Positions 48,744 to 57,964 of a DNA stretch of 64,000 nucleotides are shown in pieces; within the stretch, counting starts at the first letter, position 1, and each line of letters opens with the position of its first letter. The notes under the pieces were generated by a model. That model did not search any database. It saw only the letters and a list, made by a program, of their open reading frames with translations, and was not told where the DNA came from. The position numbers were made by a program, and so were the translations under genes. Source of the DNA: Streptomyces sp. NBC_01788 (GTDB taxonomy: Bacteria; Actinomycetota; Actinomycetes; Streptomycetales; Streptomycetaceae); NCBI RefSeq assembly GCF_035917575.1, contig NZ_CP109090.1, positions 2,418,001 to 2,482,000 of the forward strand, read 5' to 3'.

Positions 48744-48818
48744 GACGGAGAACATGCGAACGGGACCCGACCGGCGGATGAGCGGTGGACGAACGCTTTT
48801 CTGGCAGACTCTGTGCCT

Positions 48819-49661
48819 ATGGGTGACTCGACCGTGACACGCCGGGAAGGCCGGGAAAAGGCCGTTCCACACCTCGTCACGGACGAGCGGCGCCCCACCG
48901 CCCTGGAGCGGCTGCGCACACCCCGCCACCCGCGGCTGTGGTTCGAGATCCTGCTGATCGCGGTGAGTTACTGGACGTACTCCCTGATCCGCAACGCGGT
49001 CCCGGAGCAGAAGGCCCAGGCGCTGCGCAACGCGGACTGGGTCTGGAGCGCCGAGCACCGGCTCGGCATCGCCGTCGAACACGCCGTCAACCACGCCGTG
49101 AACTCGGTGACTTGGCTGATCATCGGCATGAACTACTACTACGCGACGCTGCACTTCGTGGTCACCATCGGCGTCCTGGTGTGGCTCTACCGCACGCACC
49201 CCGGCCGCTACGCGGCGGCCCGGCTCACCCTGTTCGTGACGACGGGCGTGGCCCTGCTCGGCTACTACCTGTACCCGCTGGCACCCCCGCGCCTGATGAC
49301 CGACGGCCGCTTCGTCGACACGGTCCAGGTGCACCACACCTGGGGTTCCATGGCCTCGGGCGACCTGAAGAACATGTCCAACCAGTACGCCGCGATGCCG
49401 TCCATGCACATCGGCTGGTCCCTGTGGTGCGGGCTGACCGTCTTCGCCCTGAGCGCGGTTCCGTGGCTGCGCGTCCTCGGGCTGCTCTACCCCGTGGCCA
49501 CCCTGGTCGTCATCGTCGCCACCGCCAACCACTTCTGGCTCGACGCGGTCGGCGGTGTCCTGTGCCTGTCCTTCGGCTTCACGGCGGCCCGCGTCTGGTA
49601 CGGGGCGCTGCCGCACGCGCTGCCGCGGCTGACGCCGGCGCTGCGGCCGACGGAGGCGTAG
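48819..49661 (+). CDS. PAP2-superfamily membrane phosphatase
   Basis: A 280-residue membrane protein with about six helices. The phosphatase motifs are AMPSMHIGWSLW (motif 2 with catalytic His) and NHFWLDAVGG (motif 3). Motif 1 is represented by the segment around YLYPLAPPRL. This PAP2_3/AUR1-like group acts on lipid phosphates or transfers phosphate head groups; the substrate is unknown. ATG 48819 is favoured; a -10-like CAGACT ends eight bases before it, consistent with leaderless transcription. It is convergent with glnE. Confidence 0.85.
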   Translation: MGDSTVTRREGREKAVPHLVTDERRPTALERLRTPRHPRLWFEILLIAVSYWTYSLIRNAVPEQKAQALRNADWVWSAEHRLGIAVEHAVNHAVNSVTWLIIGMNYYYATLHFVVTIGVLVWLYRTHPGRYAAARLTLFVTTGVALLGYYLYPLAPPRLMTDGRFVDTVQVHHTWGSMASGDLKNMSNQYAAMPSMHIGWSLWCGLTVFALSAVPWLRVLGLLYPVATLVVIVATANHFWLDAVGGVLCLSFGFTAARVWYGALPHALPRLTPALRPTEA

Positions 49662-49695
49662 GCGGCGTAGGCGCCCGCGGTGGTGTCACCGGGGC

Positions 49696-49783
49696 GCCGT
49701 TCCGCCGAACGGCCGTCCCACTGAGCAGCCGCTTCACTCCGAGCGGCCGCTCCACTGAACGGCTGCTTCACTGAGCGGCCGCC
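49696..49783. repeat. Hairpin and degenerate tandem repeats between PAP2 gene and glnE
   Basis: GCCGTTC-CGCC-GAACGGC (49696-49713) is followed by about four imperfect copies of CACTGAGCGGCCGCTT. Probably a bidirectional terminator region. Confidence 0.55.
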
Positions 49784-52780
49784 TCACGCGCCGTAGAACA
49801 GCTCCTCCATGACCGACCGGGCCCGGCGGGCCGTCCGCCGGTACGCGTCGAGCATGTCGCCCGCGTGCCCCGGCCCGTAGCCCAGGTACCGCCCCACGGC
49901 GGCCAGCTCCCGGGACTCGGTGGGGAACGTGTCCCCGGCCCGCCCCCGGACCAGCATCACCGCGTTGCGCACCCGGGTGGCCAGGACCCACGCCTCGTCG
50001 AGCGTAGAGGCGTCCTCCGGGGACACAAGGCCCGCCTCCCGCGCCGCCGCCAGCGCCTCACGCGTGCGCGTGGTCCGCAGCGACGCCTCCCCGGCCGCGT
50101 GCCGCATCTGGAGCAGCTGCACGGTCCACTCCACGTCGGAGAGCCCGCCCGGGCCCAGTTTGGTGTGCAGCTTGGGATCGGTGCCGCGCGGCAGCCGCTC
50201 GGACTCCATCCGGGCCTTCAGCCGCCGGATCTCCCGCACCGCGTCCTCGCGCAGCCCGCCGCGCGGATACCGCAGCGGATCGATCAGCTCGACGAACCGC
50301 CGCCCCAGGTCCTCGTCCCCGGCCACCGGCTCGGCCCGCAGCAGGGCCTGCGACTCCCACACCAGCGACCACCGCCGGTAGTACGCCTCGTACGACTTGA
50401 GCGTGCGCACCAGCGGCCCGGACTTTCCCTCGGGCCGCAGATCCGCGTCGACCAGCAGCGGCGGATCCGCGCTCGGGACCTGGAGCAGCCGGCGCATCTC
50501 GGCGACCACCTTCGCCGCGGCCTCGGCGGCTTCCCGCTCGTCGGCGCCCTCCCACGGCTCGTGCACGAACAGCACGTCCGCGTCCGAGCCGTAGCCCAGC
50601 TCGTGCCCGCCGAAGCGTCCCATGCCGATGATCGCGAACCGGGTCGGCAGGGTGTCCCCCCAGCCCTTGCGCACGACCGCCCGCAGGGTGCCGGCCAGCG
50701 TCGCCGCCGTCAGGTCGGACACCGCGCCGCCCACCCGGTCCACGAGCGCGCCCTGGTCGGCCTCGGCGGGCCGGGTCTCGGTGCCGTAGGAGCCGACGAT
50801 GTCGGCGGCGGCCGTACGGAACAGCTCCCGCCGCCGCACGCCGCGCGCCGCCGTGACGCCCTGCTCGGCGGTCTCGGCGCGGCGGACGGCGGCGAGGACC
50901 TCCTGCTCCAGTTGGGCGCGCCCGCGCGGTCCGAGGCCGCCCGCGTCGCCGTCGCCCAGCAGGGCCACGGCCTCGGGAGCGCGCATCAGCAGGTCGGGCG
51001 CGAGCCGCCCGGCCGACAGCACCCGGGCGAGGTTCTCGGCGGCGGCCCCCTCGTCCCGCAGCAGCCGCAGATACCAGGGGGTCTTGCCGAGCGCGTCCGA
51101 CACCTTGCGGAAGTTCAGCAGCCCGGCGTCCGGGTCGGCGGAGTCCGCGAACCATCCCAGCAGCACGGGCAGCAGGGTCCGCTGGATGGCCGACTTCCTG
51201 GTGACGCCGGATGCCAGCGCCTCCAGGTGCCGCAGCGCGGCGGCCGGGTCGGCGTACCCGAGCGCGACCAACCGCTCCCGCGCCGCGTCCGGCCTCAACC
51301 TGGCCTCGCCCGGTGCGAGTTGGGCGACCGCGTCGAGCAACGGCCGGTAGAACAGCTTCTCGTGCAGCCGGCGTACGACGCTGGTGTGCCGTTTCCACTC
51401 GCGGGTCAGCTCGGTGATCGGGTCGCTGCGCAGCCCGAGCGACCGTCCGAGCCGGCGCAGATCGGCCTCGTCCTCGGGGACGAGGTGGGTGCGCCGCAGC
51501 CGGAAGAGCTGGATGCGGTGCTCCAGGGAGCGCAGGAACCGGTAGGCGTCGTCGAGCTGCACGGCGTCCACGCGGCCGACGTACCCGCCGGCGGCCAGTG
51601 CCTGCAACGCGCCCAGGGTGGAGCCGCTGCGCAGCGACGGGTCGGTCCGCCCGTGCACCAACTGAAGGAGCTGCACGGCGAATTCGACGTCCCTGAGGCC
51701 GCCGGGACCGAGTTTCAGCTCGCGCTCGACCTCGGCCACGGGGATGGTCTCGACCACGCGGCGGCGCATCTTCTGCACGTCGGCGACGAAGTTCTCGCGT
51801 TCGGCGGCCTGCCAGACCATGGGGGCGAGCGCGGCGATGTACTGGCCGCCCAGTTCCGGGTCGCCGGCCACCGGGCGGGCCTTGAGCAGCGCCTGGAACT
51901 CCCAGGTCTTGGCCCACCGCTGGTAGTAGGCGACATGGCTGCTGAGGGTGCGTACCAGCGGCCCGTTGCGGCCCTCGGGCCGCAGGTTGGCGTCGACCGG
52001 CCAGATCGAGCCCTCCACGGTCGTCTCGGAGCAGATCCGCATCATGTGCGAGGCGAGCGCGGTCGCGGCGCGCAGGGCCTTGACCTCGTCGGCGCCGTTC
52101 ACGGCCTCACCGACGAAGATCACGTCGACGTCGGAGACGTAGTTGAGCTCGTGGCCGCCGCACTTGCCCATCGCGATCACCGCGAGCCGGCACAGCGCGT
52201 CGTCCTCGGGCGCGGCGGCCCGCGCGATCCGCAGTGCGGCGCGCAGGGTGGCGGTGGCGAGGTCGGCGAGCTCGGCGGCGGTCTCGGCGACATCGGTGGT
52301 GCCGCACACGTCGCGGGCGGCGATGGACAGCAGGCAGCGCCGATAGGCGACGCGCAGCGCGACCGGGTCACCGGCCTCCGCCAGCCCCTGCTCGAACTCC
52401 TCGACCCCAGGGTGCAGGTCGCGCGGCTCGTAGGTGACCAGCGCCCGCCAGTCGCCGGCGTGCCGGGCGAGGTGGTCGCCGAGGGCGGCGGAGGCGCCGA
52501 GCACCCCGAGCAGCCGGTCGCGCAGCGGCTTGGCCGCTATCAGGGTGTCGAGCAGCTCGCGGCGGGCCTTGGACTCCGGCTGCGCCTCCAGCAGCCGTAC
52601 CAGACCGGCCAGCGCGAGATCGGGGTCGGCGGTGGCGCCCAGCGCCTCCAGCAGCACCGGGTCGTCCCTGAGCGGCGCGAGGTCCGGGCCGTCCAGCAGC
52701 CGCTCGGCGTCCGTGGCATGGATGAAGCCGTGCCGCAGCAGCCGCGTGAAGGTACTGCTCCTGCGCCCCGGCGCCGTCAT
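49784..52780 (-). CDS. glnE: Glutamine synthetase adenylyltransferase/deadenylylase
   Basis: A 998-residue bifunctional enzyme with two nucleotidyltransferase halves. The N-terminal deadenylylase half shows AMGKCGGHELNYVSDVDVIF, and the C-terminal adenylylating half shows GMGRFGGHELGYGSDADVLF; both have the D-x-D catalytic pair. It adds AMP to, or removes it from, Tyr397 of GlnA (16816-18225). In Actinobacteria control by PII may differ from E. coli. ATG 52780 is the start; its upstream region is divergent from the HTH gene. It is monocistronic here. Confidence 0.95.
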   Translation of the reverse strand: MTAPGRRSSTFTRLLRHGFIHATDAERLLDGPDLAPLRDDPVLLEALGATADPDLALAGLVRLLEAQPESKARRELLDTLIAAKPLRDRLLGVLGASAALGDHLARHAGDWRALVTYEPRDLHPGVEEFEQGLAEAGDPVALRVAYRRCLLSIAARDVCGTTDVAETAAELADLATATLRAALRIARAAAPEDDALCRLAVIAMGKCGGHELNYVSDVDVIFVGEAVNGADEVKALRAATALASHMMRICSETTVEGSIWPVDANLRPEGRNGPLVRTLSSHVAYYQRWAKTWEFQALLKARPVAGDPELGGQYIAALAPMVWQAAERENFVADVQKMRRRVVETIPVAEVERELKLGPGGLRDVEFAVQLLQLVHGRTDPSLRSGSTLGALQALAAGGYVGRVDAVQLDDAYRFLRSLEHRIQLFRLRRTHLVPEDEADLRRLGRSLGLRSDPITELTREWKRHTSVVRRLHEKLFYRPLLDAVAQLAPGEARLRPDAARERLVALGYADPAAALRHLEALASGVTRKSAIQRTLLPVLLGWFADSADPDAGLLNFRKVSDALGKTPWYLRLLRDEGAAAENLARVLSAGRLAPDLLMRAPEAVALLGDGDAGGLGPRGRAQLEQEVLAAVRRAETAEQGVTAARGVRRRELFRTAAADIVGSYGTETRPAEADQGALVDRVGGAVSDLTAATLAGTLRAVVRKGWGDTLPTRFAIIGMGRFGGHELGYGSDADVLFVHEPWEGADEREAAEAAAKVVAEMRRLLQVPSADPPLLVDADLRPEGKSGPLVRTLKSYEAYYRRWSLVWESQALLRAEPVAGDEDLGRRFVELIDPLRYPRGGLREDAVREIRRLKARMESERLPRGTDPKLHTKLGPGGLSDVEWTVQLLQMRHAAGEASLRTTRTREALAAAREAGLVSPEDASTLDEAWVLATRVRNAVMLVRGRAGDTFPTESRELAAVGRYLGYGPGHAGDMLDAYRRTARRARSVMEELFYGA

Positions 52781-52980
52781 CCCGGCCTCCCGTCGGATCC
52801 AGCCCGTCCTGGCCAGAGCCTATCCGGACTCGGGGACGGGGGCCCTGAGGGCGACCCCCGCCACGGTGCGCCGACGCTCACTCGTAGGTGTGTCGACCGC
52901 CCCATTCAAACTACTCAGAGTGGCCGCTGTGTCTACCGTCAGGCAGATCGCGACAGGACGCGTACGACGGAGGGGTCCGG

Positions 52981-53856
52981 ATGTCGGTGGACGGTGAGGC
53001 GGTACGGCTCAGGAGCGAGGCGGACGAGCCGGGGTGGGAGGTGGACCCGGACGACGACTGGGGCATCGCGGTCGTCGCCACCGTGGGGCGGCAGCTGAGA
53101 CTGCGGCGGGAGGCGGCGGGGATGCGGGCCGGCGAGTTCGCGGCGGCGGTCGGGTACGGCGAGGACCTCGTCTACAAGATCGAGGGCGGGAAGCGGATCC
53201 CCCGGCCCGAGTACCTGGACAAGGCGGACGAGGTACTGGGCGCGGGCGGGCTGCTCTCGGCGATGAAGGAGGACGTGAAGCGGGTCCGGTACCCGAAGAA
53301 GGTCCGTGATCTGGCCAAGCTGGAGTCCCAGGCGGTCGAGCTTCTGTCGTACGGCAGTCACAACCTGCACGGGCTCCTGCAGACCGAGGAGTACGCGCGA
53401 GCCCTGCTGAGCACCCGGCGACCCGCGCTGTCGGAGGACGAACTTGAGCGAGCCCTCGCCGCCCGAATGGCCCGCAAGGCGATTTTCGAGCGGGTTCCCC
53501 CTCCGGAACTCAGCTTCGTCCAGGAAGAGGTGACTCTCCGCCGCCCCGTCGGGGGCAAGATGGTGTTGCGCAGGCAACTCGAACACCTGCTGGAGGTGGC
53601 GCACTTGCGGCACGTCGACGTCCAGGTGATGCCCACGTCTCGTGGAGACCATCCGGGAACGGGAGGCCGGATCCAGGTGCTGAAGTTCCCGGACGGCACG
53701 GCGATGGGCCGTGCCGACGACGAGTTCGGCAGTCGGCCGGTCTCCGTCCCTCAGCAGTTGCGGATCCTTGAGCTGCGCTATGGCATCATCCGCGCCGAGG
53801 CTCTGACCACACGAGAGTCGCTCACCTTCGTCGAACAACTGCTGGGGGAGACATGA
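52981..53856 (+). CDS. XRE-family HTH regulator with DUF5753 domain (WhiJ-like)
   Basis: A 291-residue protein with an XRE HTH (VGRQLRLRREAAGMRAGEFA, then VYKIEGGKRIPRPEYLDKAD) and a C-terminal DUF5753 domain (LHGLLQTEEYARALL, RRQLEHLLEVAHLRHVDVQV, TRESLTFVEQLLGET). This pair with the next small gene is a large Streptomyces paralog family that includes WhiJ, a repressor of development. ATG 52981 follows GGAGGGG. Its stop overlaps the next start (ATGA), so the two are translationally coupled. Confidence 0.88.
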   Translation: MSVDGEAVRLRSEADEPGWEVDPDDDWGIAVVATVGRQLRLRREAAGMRAGEFAAAVGYGEDLVYKIEGGKRIPRPEYLDKADEVLGAGGLLSAMKEDVKRVRYPKKVRDLAKLESQAVELLSYGSHNLHGLLQTEEYARALLSTRRPALSEDELERALAARMARKAIFERVPPPELSFVQEEVTLRRPVGGKMVLRRQLEHLLEVAHLRHVDVQVMPTSRGDHPGTGGRIQVLKFPDGTAMGRADDEFGSRPVSVPQQLRILELRYGIIRAEALTTRESLTFVEQLLGET

Positions 53857-54062
53857 ACGGCAACGAAGCGGCGGGAAACGTCGTCGATCTGGCCTGGTTC
53901 AAGAGCAGCTACAGCGACAGCAGCAACCCCAGCGACTGCGTCGAGGTCGCCACGACCCCCGCCGCCGTCCACGTCCGGGACTCCAAGAACCCCCGAGGCC
54001 CCCGCCTCGCCCTCGCACCGGCCGCCTGGACGGACTTCGTGACCTTCGCGGGCAGGGGCTGA
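53853..54062 (+). CDS. DUF397 small protein, partner of the HTH regulator
   Basis: A 69-residue acidic protein of the DUF397 family: LAWFKSSYSDSSNPSDCVEV, then VRDSKNPRGPRLALAPAAWTDFV. Members are encoded next to XRE/DUF5753 genes and are thought to modulate them; in S. coelicolor such proteins are partners of WhiJ-type regulators and can release repression. The ATG overlaps the regulator stop by four bases, so stoichiometric expression is likely. Whether it binds the regulator is inference. Confidence 0.88.
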   Translation: MNGNEAAGNVVDLAWFKSSYSDSSNPSDCVEVATTPAAVHVRDSKNPRGPRLALAPAAWTDFVTFAGRG

Positions 54063-54173
54063 CCCCCGCCCCGCACACCGCGCTCGCCGTCGAGCGCAAC
54101 CACGGCTAGGAGCCTGTCTCACCGGACCCTCGCGGGGTTGTCGCCTACTGACCCACACTTCTAGCCTGACGGC

Positions 54174-54812
54174 ATGTTGGGCATAGGGCACTTCTGGGCT
54201 TTCCTCGCCGTGGTCGCTGTGCTGATCGCTGTTCCGGGGCCGAGCGTGGTATTCGTTGTCGGGCGCGGGGTGGCGCTCGGGCGTCGAGCGGCGCTGGCCA
54301 CGGCGGTGGGCAACAACGGCGGGGTGCTGATCCAGGCCGTGTTGGTGGCCTTCGGGTTGGGAGCCGTGGTCGCGCGGTCGATCGTGGTGTTCTCGGTGCT
54401 GAAGTTCGCAGGCGCGCTGTATCTGGTCTATCTCGGCGTCCAGACGTGGCGGCATCGCGGGGAACTGGCCGTCACGGACACGCAGCAGCGGCCACCCACG
54501 AACGTGCGGCGCATCGTCCGGCAGGGTTTCGTTGTCGGGGTGAGCAATCCGAAGGGCTTCTTGATCTTCTCGGCCGTGCTGCCTCAGTTCGTCAACCGCT
54601 CAGCAGGTCACGTGACGCTGCAACTCCTGCTCCTCGGCATCGTCTGCGCCGCTGTCGCTCTGGTTTCCGACTCGGCCTGGGGGCTCCTCGCCGGGACGGC
54701 GCGTGGCTGGTTCCGCGGGTCGCCCCGGCGCCTGTCCGCGATTGGTGCAGTGTCCGGGACGGTGATGGTCGGCCTCGGCGTCCGTCTGGCTCTCACCAGG
54801 AATGACGTGTGA
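54174..54812 (+). CDS. LysE-family amino-acid exporter
   Basis: A 212-residue membrane protein with six hydrophobic segments, starting LGIGHFWAFLAVVAVLIAVPGPSVVFVVGRG-like sequence (in part: AVPGPSVVFVVGRG), the PGP motif typical of LysE/RhtB exporters, and LKFAGALYLVYLGVQTWR. It exports an amino acid or similar metabolite. A TAGCCT -10-like element lies seven bases before ATG 54174 with a TTGTCG element 18 bases further up, so a leaderless mRNA is likely. No regulator of its usual LysR type is adjacent. Confidence 0.88.
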   Translation: MLGIGHFWAFLAVVAVLIAVPGPSVVFVVGRGVALGRRAALATAVGNNGGVLIQAVLVAFGLGAVVARSIVVFSVLKFAGALYLVYLGVQTWRHRGELAVTDTQQRPPTNVRRIVRQGFVVGVSNPKGFLIFSAVLPQFVNRSAGHVTLQLLLLGIVCAAVALVSDSAWGLLAGTARGWFRGSPRRLSAIGAVSGTVMVGLGVRLALTRNDV

Positions 54813-54827
54813 CAACGCAGCGGATAC

Positions 54828-54963
54828 TCGAAACGTTGTGCGTTTCGCTGGTTGCTGAGACACGCTCCTGGGGCGTGCCGGCGTCCTGTCCAGCACCGCC
54901 CGCGCGCGCCGGCTCACCCTCATCAGGAACCGGTAGTCCCTCCTCGGTGGGGTTAACCCCACC
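54828..54963. promoter_or_regulatory. Palindromic operator-like sites upstream of a membrane protein gene
   Basis: CGAAAC-n7-GTTTCG near 54828-54848 and the perfect 18-bp palindrome GGTGGGGTTAACCCCACC at 54946-54963 lie in the 270-base gap. They probably bind dimeric regulators of the gene at 55083; the regulator is unknown. Confidence 0.55.
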
Positions 54964-55082
54964 CCGTAGTCGGAGGCTGGCTCCAGGGATTGGCCGGTCG
55001 CCCCACGGTAGTTTCCGGTTCCGGGGATTCAGGCCCCGGCCTGTGCGCATTGACGCCGCCTCCGACGAACCGAAAGCCCTCC

Positions 55083-55916
55083 ATGAGCCGCTTCGAAATC
55101 CGGTCCCGCCTCACCGCCACGCCACGGCGGCAGATCGGCCTTCTGACCGCTCTGGCTGGAGCGGTCCTCGTCGCCTTCTTCCTCGCGCCCAACGCGCTGG
55201 CCCGGAGTTCGGTCAACACCGCGAACGTCGGCGATACCTTCCGCCGCGGATTCGTCGCCTACTGGGGTTCCGGCAGCGAGGACTTCCCGACGCAGTTGAG
55301 CACCACGGTCGCCTTCTGGTTCCGCTTCCACCTCGTCAAGGCCGGCGTTTCCGCACTGCTCCTCGCGGTGGCCGTGGTGCTCGGTGTCGTCCTCAGCCGC
55401 CATCTTCGGCAGTCGACCGGCGGGCGAACCAGCCGTTTCCCCCTCGCGCTGTACAGGGCCCTCGTCGGAGTGCTCGGGCTCTTCGCTCTTGTGGCGCTGC
55501 TGGCCAATCTGCAGGGCGCAGCGGCCCCGTTCGCCTCGCTGATGCCCATGCTGACGAGTGGCGGTGCCGACGGCGAACTCACCGCGACCCTCGGCCAAGT
55601 CCAGCAGCAGATCGCCGTCTATCCGGAGGGCCGGCACTCCCCCGCCCTCGCTGTCATGATCAGCGACTTCGCCCTCTACCACGCGGTACTGGCCGCGATG
55701 GCCGTCATCGTCGCGCTCGCGATGACCGGCGCGAGTGTCGTGTGCTGGAGGCGCCTCAGGACGTCGTCCGACACCCGGTCGAGGCGCGCGATGAAGTTCG
55801 GCGGTACCGGTTCAGCGATCCTGGCGGCCGTTGTACTCGTCATCGCCTACGCGAACACCACTACCGCGACACACTCGCCCCAGGCGCTCGCCGACTTCTT
55901 CGCCGGCGGGTGGTGA
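55083..55916 (+). CDS. Integral membrane protein, function unknown
   Basis: A 277-residue protein with about four to five hydrophobic segments (LLTALAGAVLVAFFLAPNAL, VSALLLAVAVVLGVVLS, LYRALVGVLGLFALVALLA, YHAVLAAMAVIVALAMTGA and ILAAVVLVIAYANTT). Between helices it has an outer loop rich in Ser/Gly. No family of known function was recognised. ATG 55083 gives a natural N-terminus (MSRFEIRSRL); the ribosome site is weak. The strong palindrome upstream suggests tight regulation. Downstream is decayed DNA. Confidence 0.7.
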   Translation: MSRFEIRSRLTATPRRQIGLLTALAGAVLVAFFLAPNALARSSVNTANVGDTFRRGFVAYWGSGSEDFPTQLSTTVAFWFRFHLVKAGVSALLLAVAVVLGVVLSRHLRQSTGGRTSRFPLALYRALVGVLGLFALVALLANLQGAAAPFASLMPMLTSGGADGELTATLGQVQQQIAVYPEGRHSPALAVMISDFALYHAVLAAMAVIVALAMTGASVVCWRRLRTSSDTRSRRAMKFGGTGSAILAAVVLVIAYANTTTATHSPQALADFFAGGW

Positions 55917-56149
55917 AGACATCCGTCGCGGTCGGGATCAGCTCGCGCGCTCCGGGACGAGGAGGACGCCCCCGCAGCGACGCGGCCGAGGTGGCCGCGC
56001 AGGAGGCCCGCCGCCTCAGGTTCGCATAGACCGCTTGACGGGCGTCTGTGCAGTGCCTGCACACTGTCGAGAGGTCGTTGGTGGTCGTCTTGGGCCGCCC
56101 TTCGACGGCCCAGCGACGGCCCGGACGGACCGGACAGGGTGTCCGCACG

Positions 56150-56365
56150 CATGAGGGTGGCTCAGAGAGTTGCCTCGACGACACGGAGGAGCAGGCGGCC
56201 GCGATCTTCTGGTGTGCACCGTCGTTCGAGGAGTTCGCCCACCGCTTCTGGATCGAGAACCGTCTGTGGCATGCGGTCAACGGCGGCGACCCGTCAAGGC
56301 TCGAACCGCAGTTGTGCGACTACTTGCTTCACTACACGCCGCCTGAATCCTCCGCATGCCCCTGA
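56150..56365 (+). pseudogene. C-terminal fragment of a SMI1/KNR4 (SUKH) family protein
   Basis: The frame encodes EEQAAAIFWCAPSFEEFAHR, WIENRLWHAVN and LCDYLLHYTP, which is the C-terminal end of SUKH domains, proteins that often serve as immunity factors to secreted toxins. The N-terminal half of the domain is missing: upstream in-frame sequence from GTG 56048 shows no homology. It is probably a relic. The stretch 55917-56149 holds no convincing gene. Confidence 0.6.
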
Positions 56366-56590
56366 AGGACCTGGCGCCCAGGGACGTCATCCGCTTCCGC
56401 TCCAAGGGCACGGGTTGCCAGGTCGATGCTGTCGACCAGCCTGATGGCGACATCCGTCTCGGCTGGACAGCACCGGCCCCTTCCCGGTATGAGAAGACAG
56501 TGTTGGTGCAGGCCGCTGGGGGTCGTGTTCCCGGAAAGCGGCAGAGCGGCCTGTCTTCCGAGGTCTCCGTCGCTGCTCAGGTACGCGCTC
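56356..56590 (+). CDS. Possible small ORF overlapping the SUKH remnant
   Basis: ATG 56356 overlaps the end of the SUKH frame by ten bases. The first 55 residues (DVIRFRSKGTGCQVDAVD, SRYEKTVLVQAAGG) have a normal composition, but the frame runs on to 56697 into the SPFH gene and no family was recognised. The ribosome site is weak. The true extent is uncertain and the ORF may not be expressed. Confidence 0.3.
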
Positions 56591-56657
56591 TACTGCCGCC
56601 CTTCGTATGGCGTGCACCGCGCGCTTCGTCAGTTTCGCCCGATCCAAAGGTCTTCTT

Positions 56658-57584
56658 GTGTCTCTTCTTGTCGCGCTGGTCGCCGTCGGCGTCATAGTGC
56701 TCGTACTGCTCTTCAGTTCCATACGCACTGTCGACCAGGCGCATGTCGCAGTCGTCACCCTGTTCGGGAAGTACCGCCGGGTCCTGAACCCTGGCCTGAA
56801 CCTCATCATCCCGATTTTCGAACGCATCCATCGCAAGGTGCCTGTTCAGAACCAGACCTCCCGTCTGCAGTTCTCCGCCATCACTGGTGACCAGGCCGCG
56901 GTCCACTTCACGTCGACGATCATCTTCACGGTGTCCGACCATTCCCCGGAGACCGTGCAGCTCGTGGCCTTCAAGTTCATCAACGACAATTCGTTCCACA
57001 TGGCGATGACCAGCGCCGTCGAGGCAAGTGTGCGGGAGTTCGTCTCGACGAAGAAGCAGGCCGAGGTTCTGGGCCTGAGGTCGGAAATCGTCTCGCACGC
57101 GAAGTCGACCCTGGATGAGCAGCTCGCTTCGTGGGGTTACACCCTGGTCGACCTGACCGTGAACGACATCACCTTCGACGCCGAGGTCATGGCGTCGATG
57201 TCTCGTGTGGTGGCGGCGAAGAACGCGCAGTCGGCCGCTGAGTTCGAGGGTCAGGCGCTGCTGATCACGCGGACGAAGGAGGCGGAGGCGAACGGTGCCG
57301 CGATCCGGATCGCGGCGCAGAACGAGGCGGAGGCCGCACGACTGCGCGGTGAGGGTCTGGCGCAGTTCCGTATGGAGCTGGCGAAGGGCCTGTCCGAGTC
57401 CGCGCAGACCCTGACGGATCACGGGGTCGACCCTGGTCTGCTGGCCTTCACGATGTGGACGGAGACGATTCGCGAGTCCGCGAAGGAGGGCGACGGCAAC
57501 GTGATCTTCCTCGACGGGAGTGTCGAGGGTATGCAGGGCTCGCTGCGTCGCCTCCAGGGCCTGACTCAGGTTGACAAGGCGTAG
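56658..57584 (+). CDS. SPFH/Band 7 (stomatin-like) membrane protein
   Basis: A 308-residue protein with one N-terminal helix (SLLVALVAVGVIVLVLLFSS) followed by an SPFH domain (DQAHVAVVTLFGKYRRVLNPGLN, in part; IIPIFERIHRKVPVQNQTSR) and a C-terminal coiled-coil region rich in Ala/Glu/Arg (FEGQALLITRTKEAEANGAA) ending with a short conserved tail. Such proteins oligomerise at the membrane and organise microdomains. GTG 56658 is preferred over 56607 because AAAGG lies seven bases upstream and it puts the helix first. Its GC content is a little lower than the core genes, and it sits in the accessory region. Confidence 0.85.
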   Translation: MSLLVALVAVGVIVLVLLFSSIRTVDQAHVAVVTLFGKYRRVLNPGLNLIIPIFERIHRKVPVQNQTSRLQFSAITGDQAAVHFTSTIIFTVSDHSPETVQLVAFKFINDNSFHMAMTSAVEASVREFVSTKKQAEVLGLRSEIVSHAKSTLDEQLASWGYTLVDLTVNDITFDAEVMASMSRVVAAKNAQSAAEFEGQALLITRTKEAEANGAAIRIAAQNEAEAARLRGEGLAQFRMELAKGLSESAQTLTDHGVDPGLLAFTMWTETIRESAKEGDGNVIFLDGSVEGMQGSLRRLQGLTQVDKA

Positions 57585-57690
57585 TCACCGAAGGTAGCTG
57601 TTCCGTGCCGTGAACACCGCCGCAGCGTCCTACAGGGCACTGCGGCGGTTCTGCGTTCGGGCTGCCTCGTGGGGGGCACAAGGACTGATC

Positions 57691-57897
57691 GCGCTTCTTC
57701 ACCGCCTTCGGCCACTTCGCCTCGTAGGTCCGGGCGAACTCGCGTACCGCCTTCTCGGCGTGGTCGCGGTCCTCGGCGTTGCAGATCTCCTGCCGGGTGA
57801 CCAGTTCGGGATCGCGCATGCCGCGACGGCGGCAGTCGCGCAACAGGTCGGCCCAGGACTCGGCGGACTCCCGCAGCCCCTCGCTACGCCACGGTCT
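57691..57897 (-). pseudogene. Remnant of an IS256-family (mutator) transposase
   Basis: The minus strand encodes SEGLRESAESWADLLRDCRR, GMRDPELV, then EICNAEDRDHAEKAVREFAR and YEAKWPKAVKK. These are two separated blocks of IS256 transposases joined by an internal deletion; the DDE active-site regions are missing. No terminal repeats were recognised. The rest of the 379-base gap holds no gene. Confidence 0.75.
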
Positions 57898-57927
57898 GAA
57901 TCATCCACTCGCCGGCTCCGGTGCCGA

Positions 57928-57964
57928 TTGACATCCTTGGCTAATGGCAATAGCCTCTGGGCTA
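57928..57964 (+). promoter_or_regulatory. Promoter and overlapping operator of the TetR-membrane protein operon
   Basis: TTGACA (57928-57933), a 17-base spacer and TAGCCT (57951-57956) form a near-consensus vegetative promoter. GGCTA boxes at 57939 and 57960 and TAGCC at 57951 make overlapping inverted repeats. Transcription would start within a few bases of the ATG, so the mRNA is probably leaderless and autoregulated. Confidence 0.75.
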
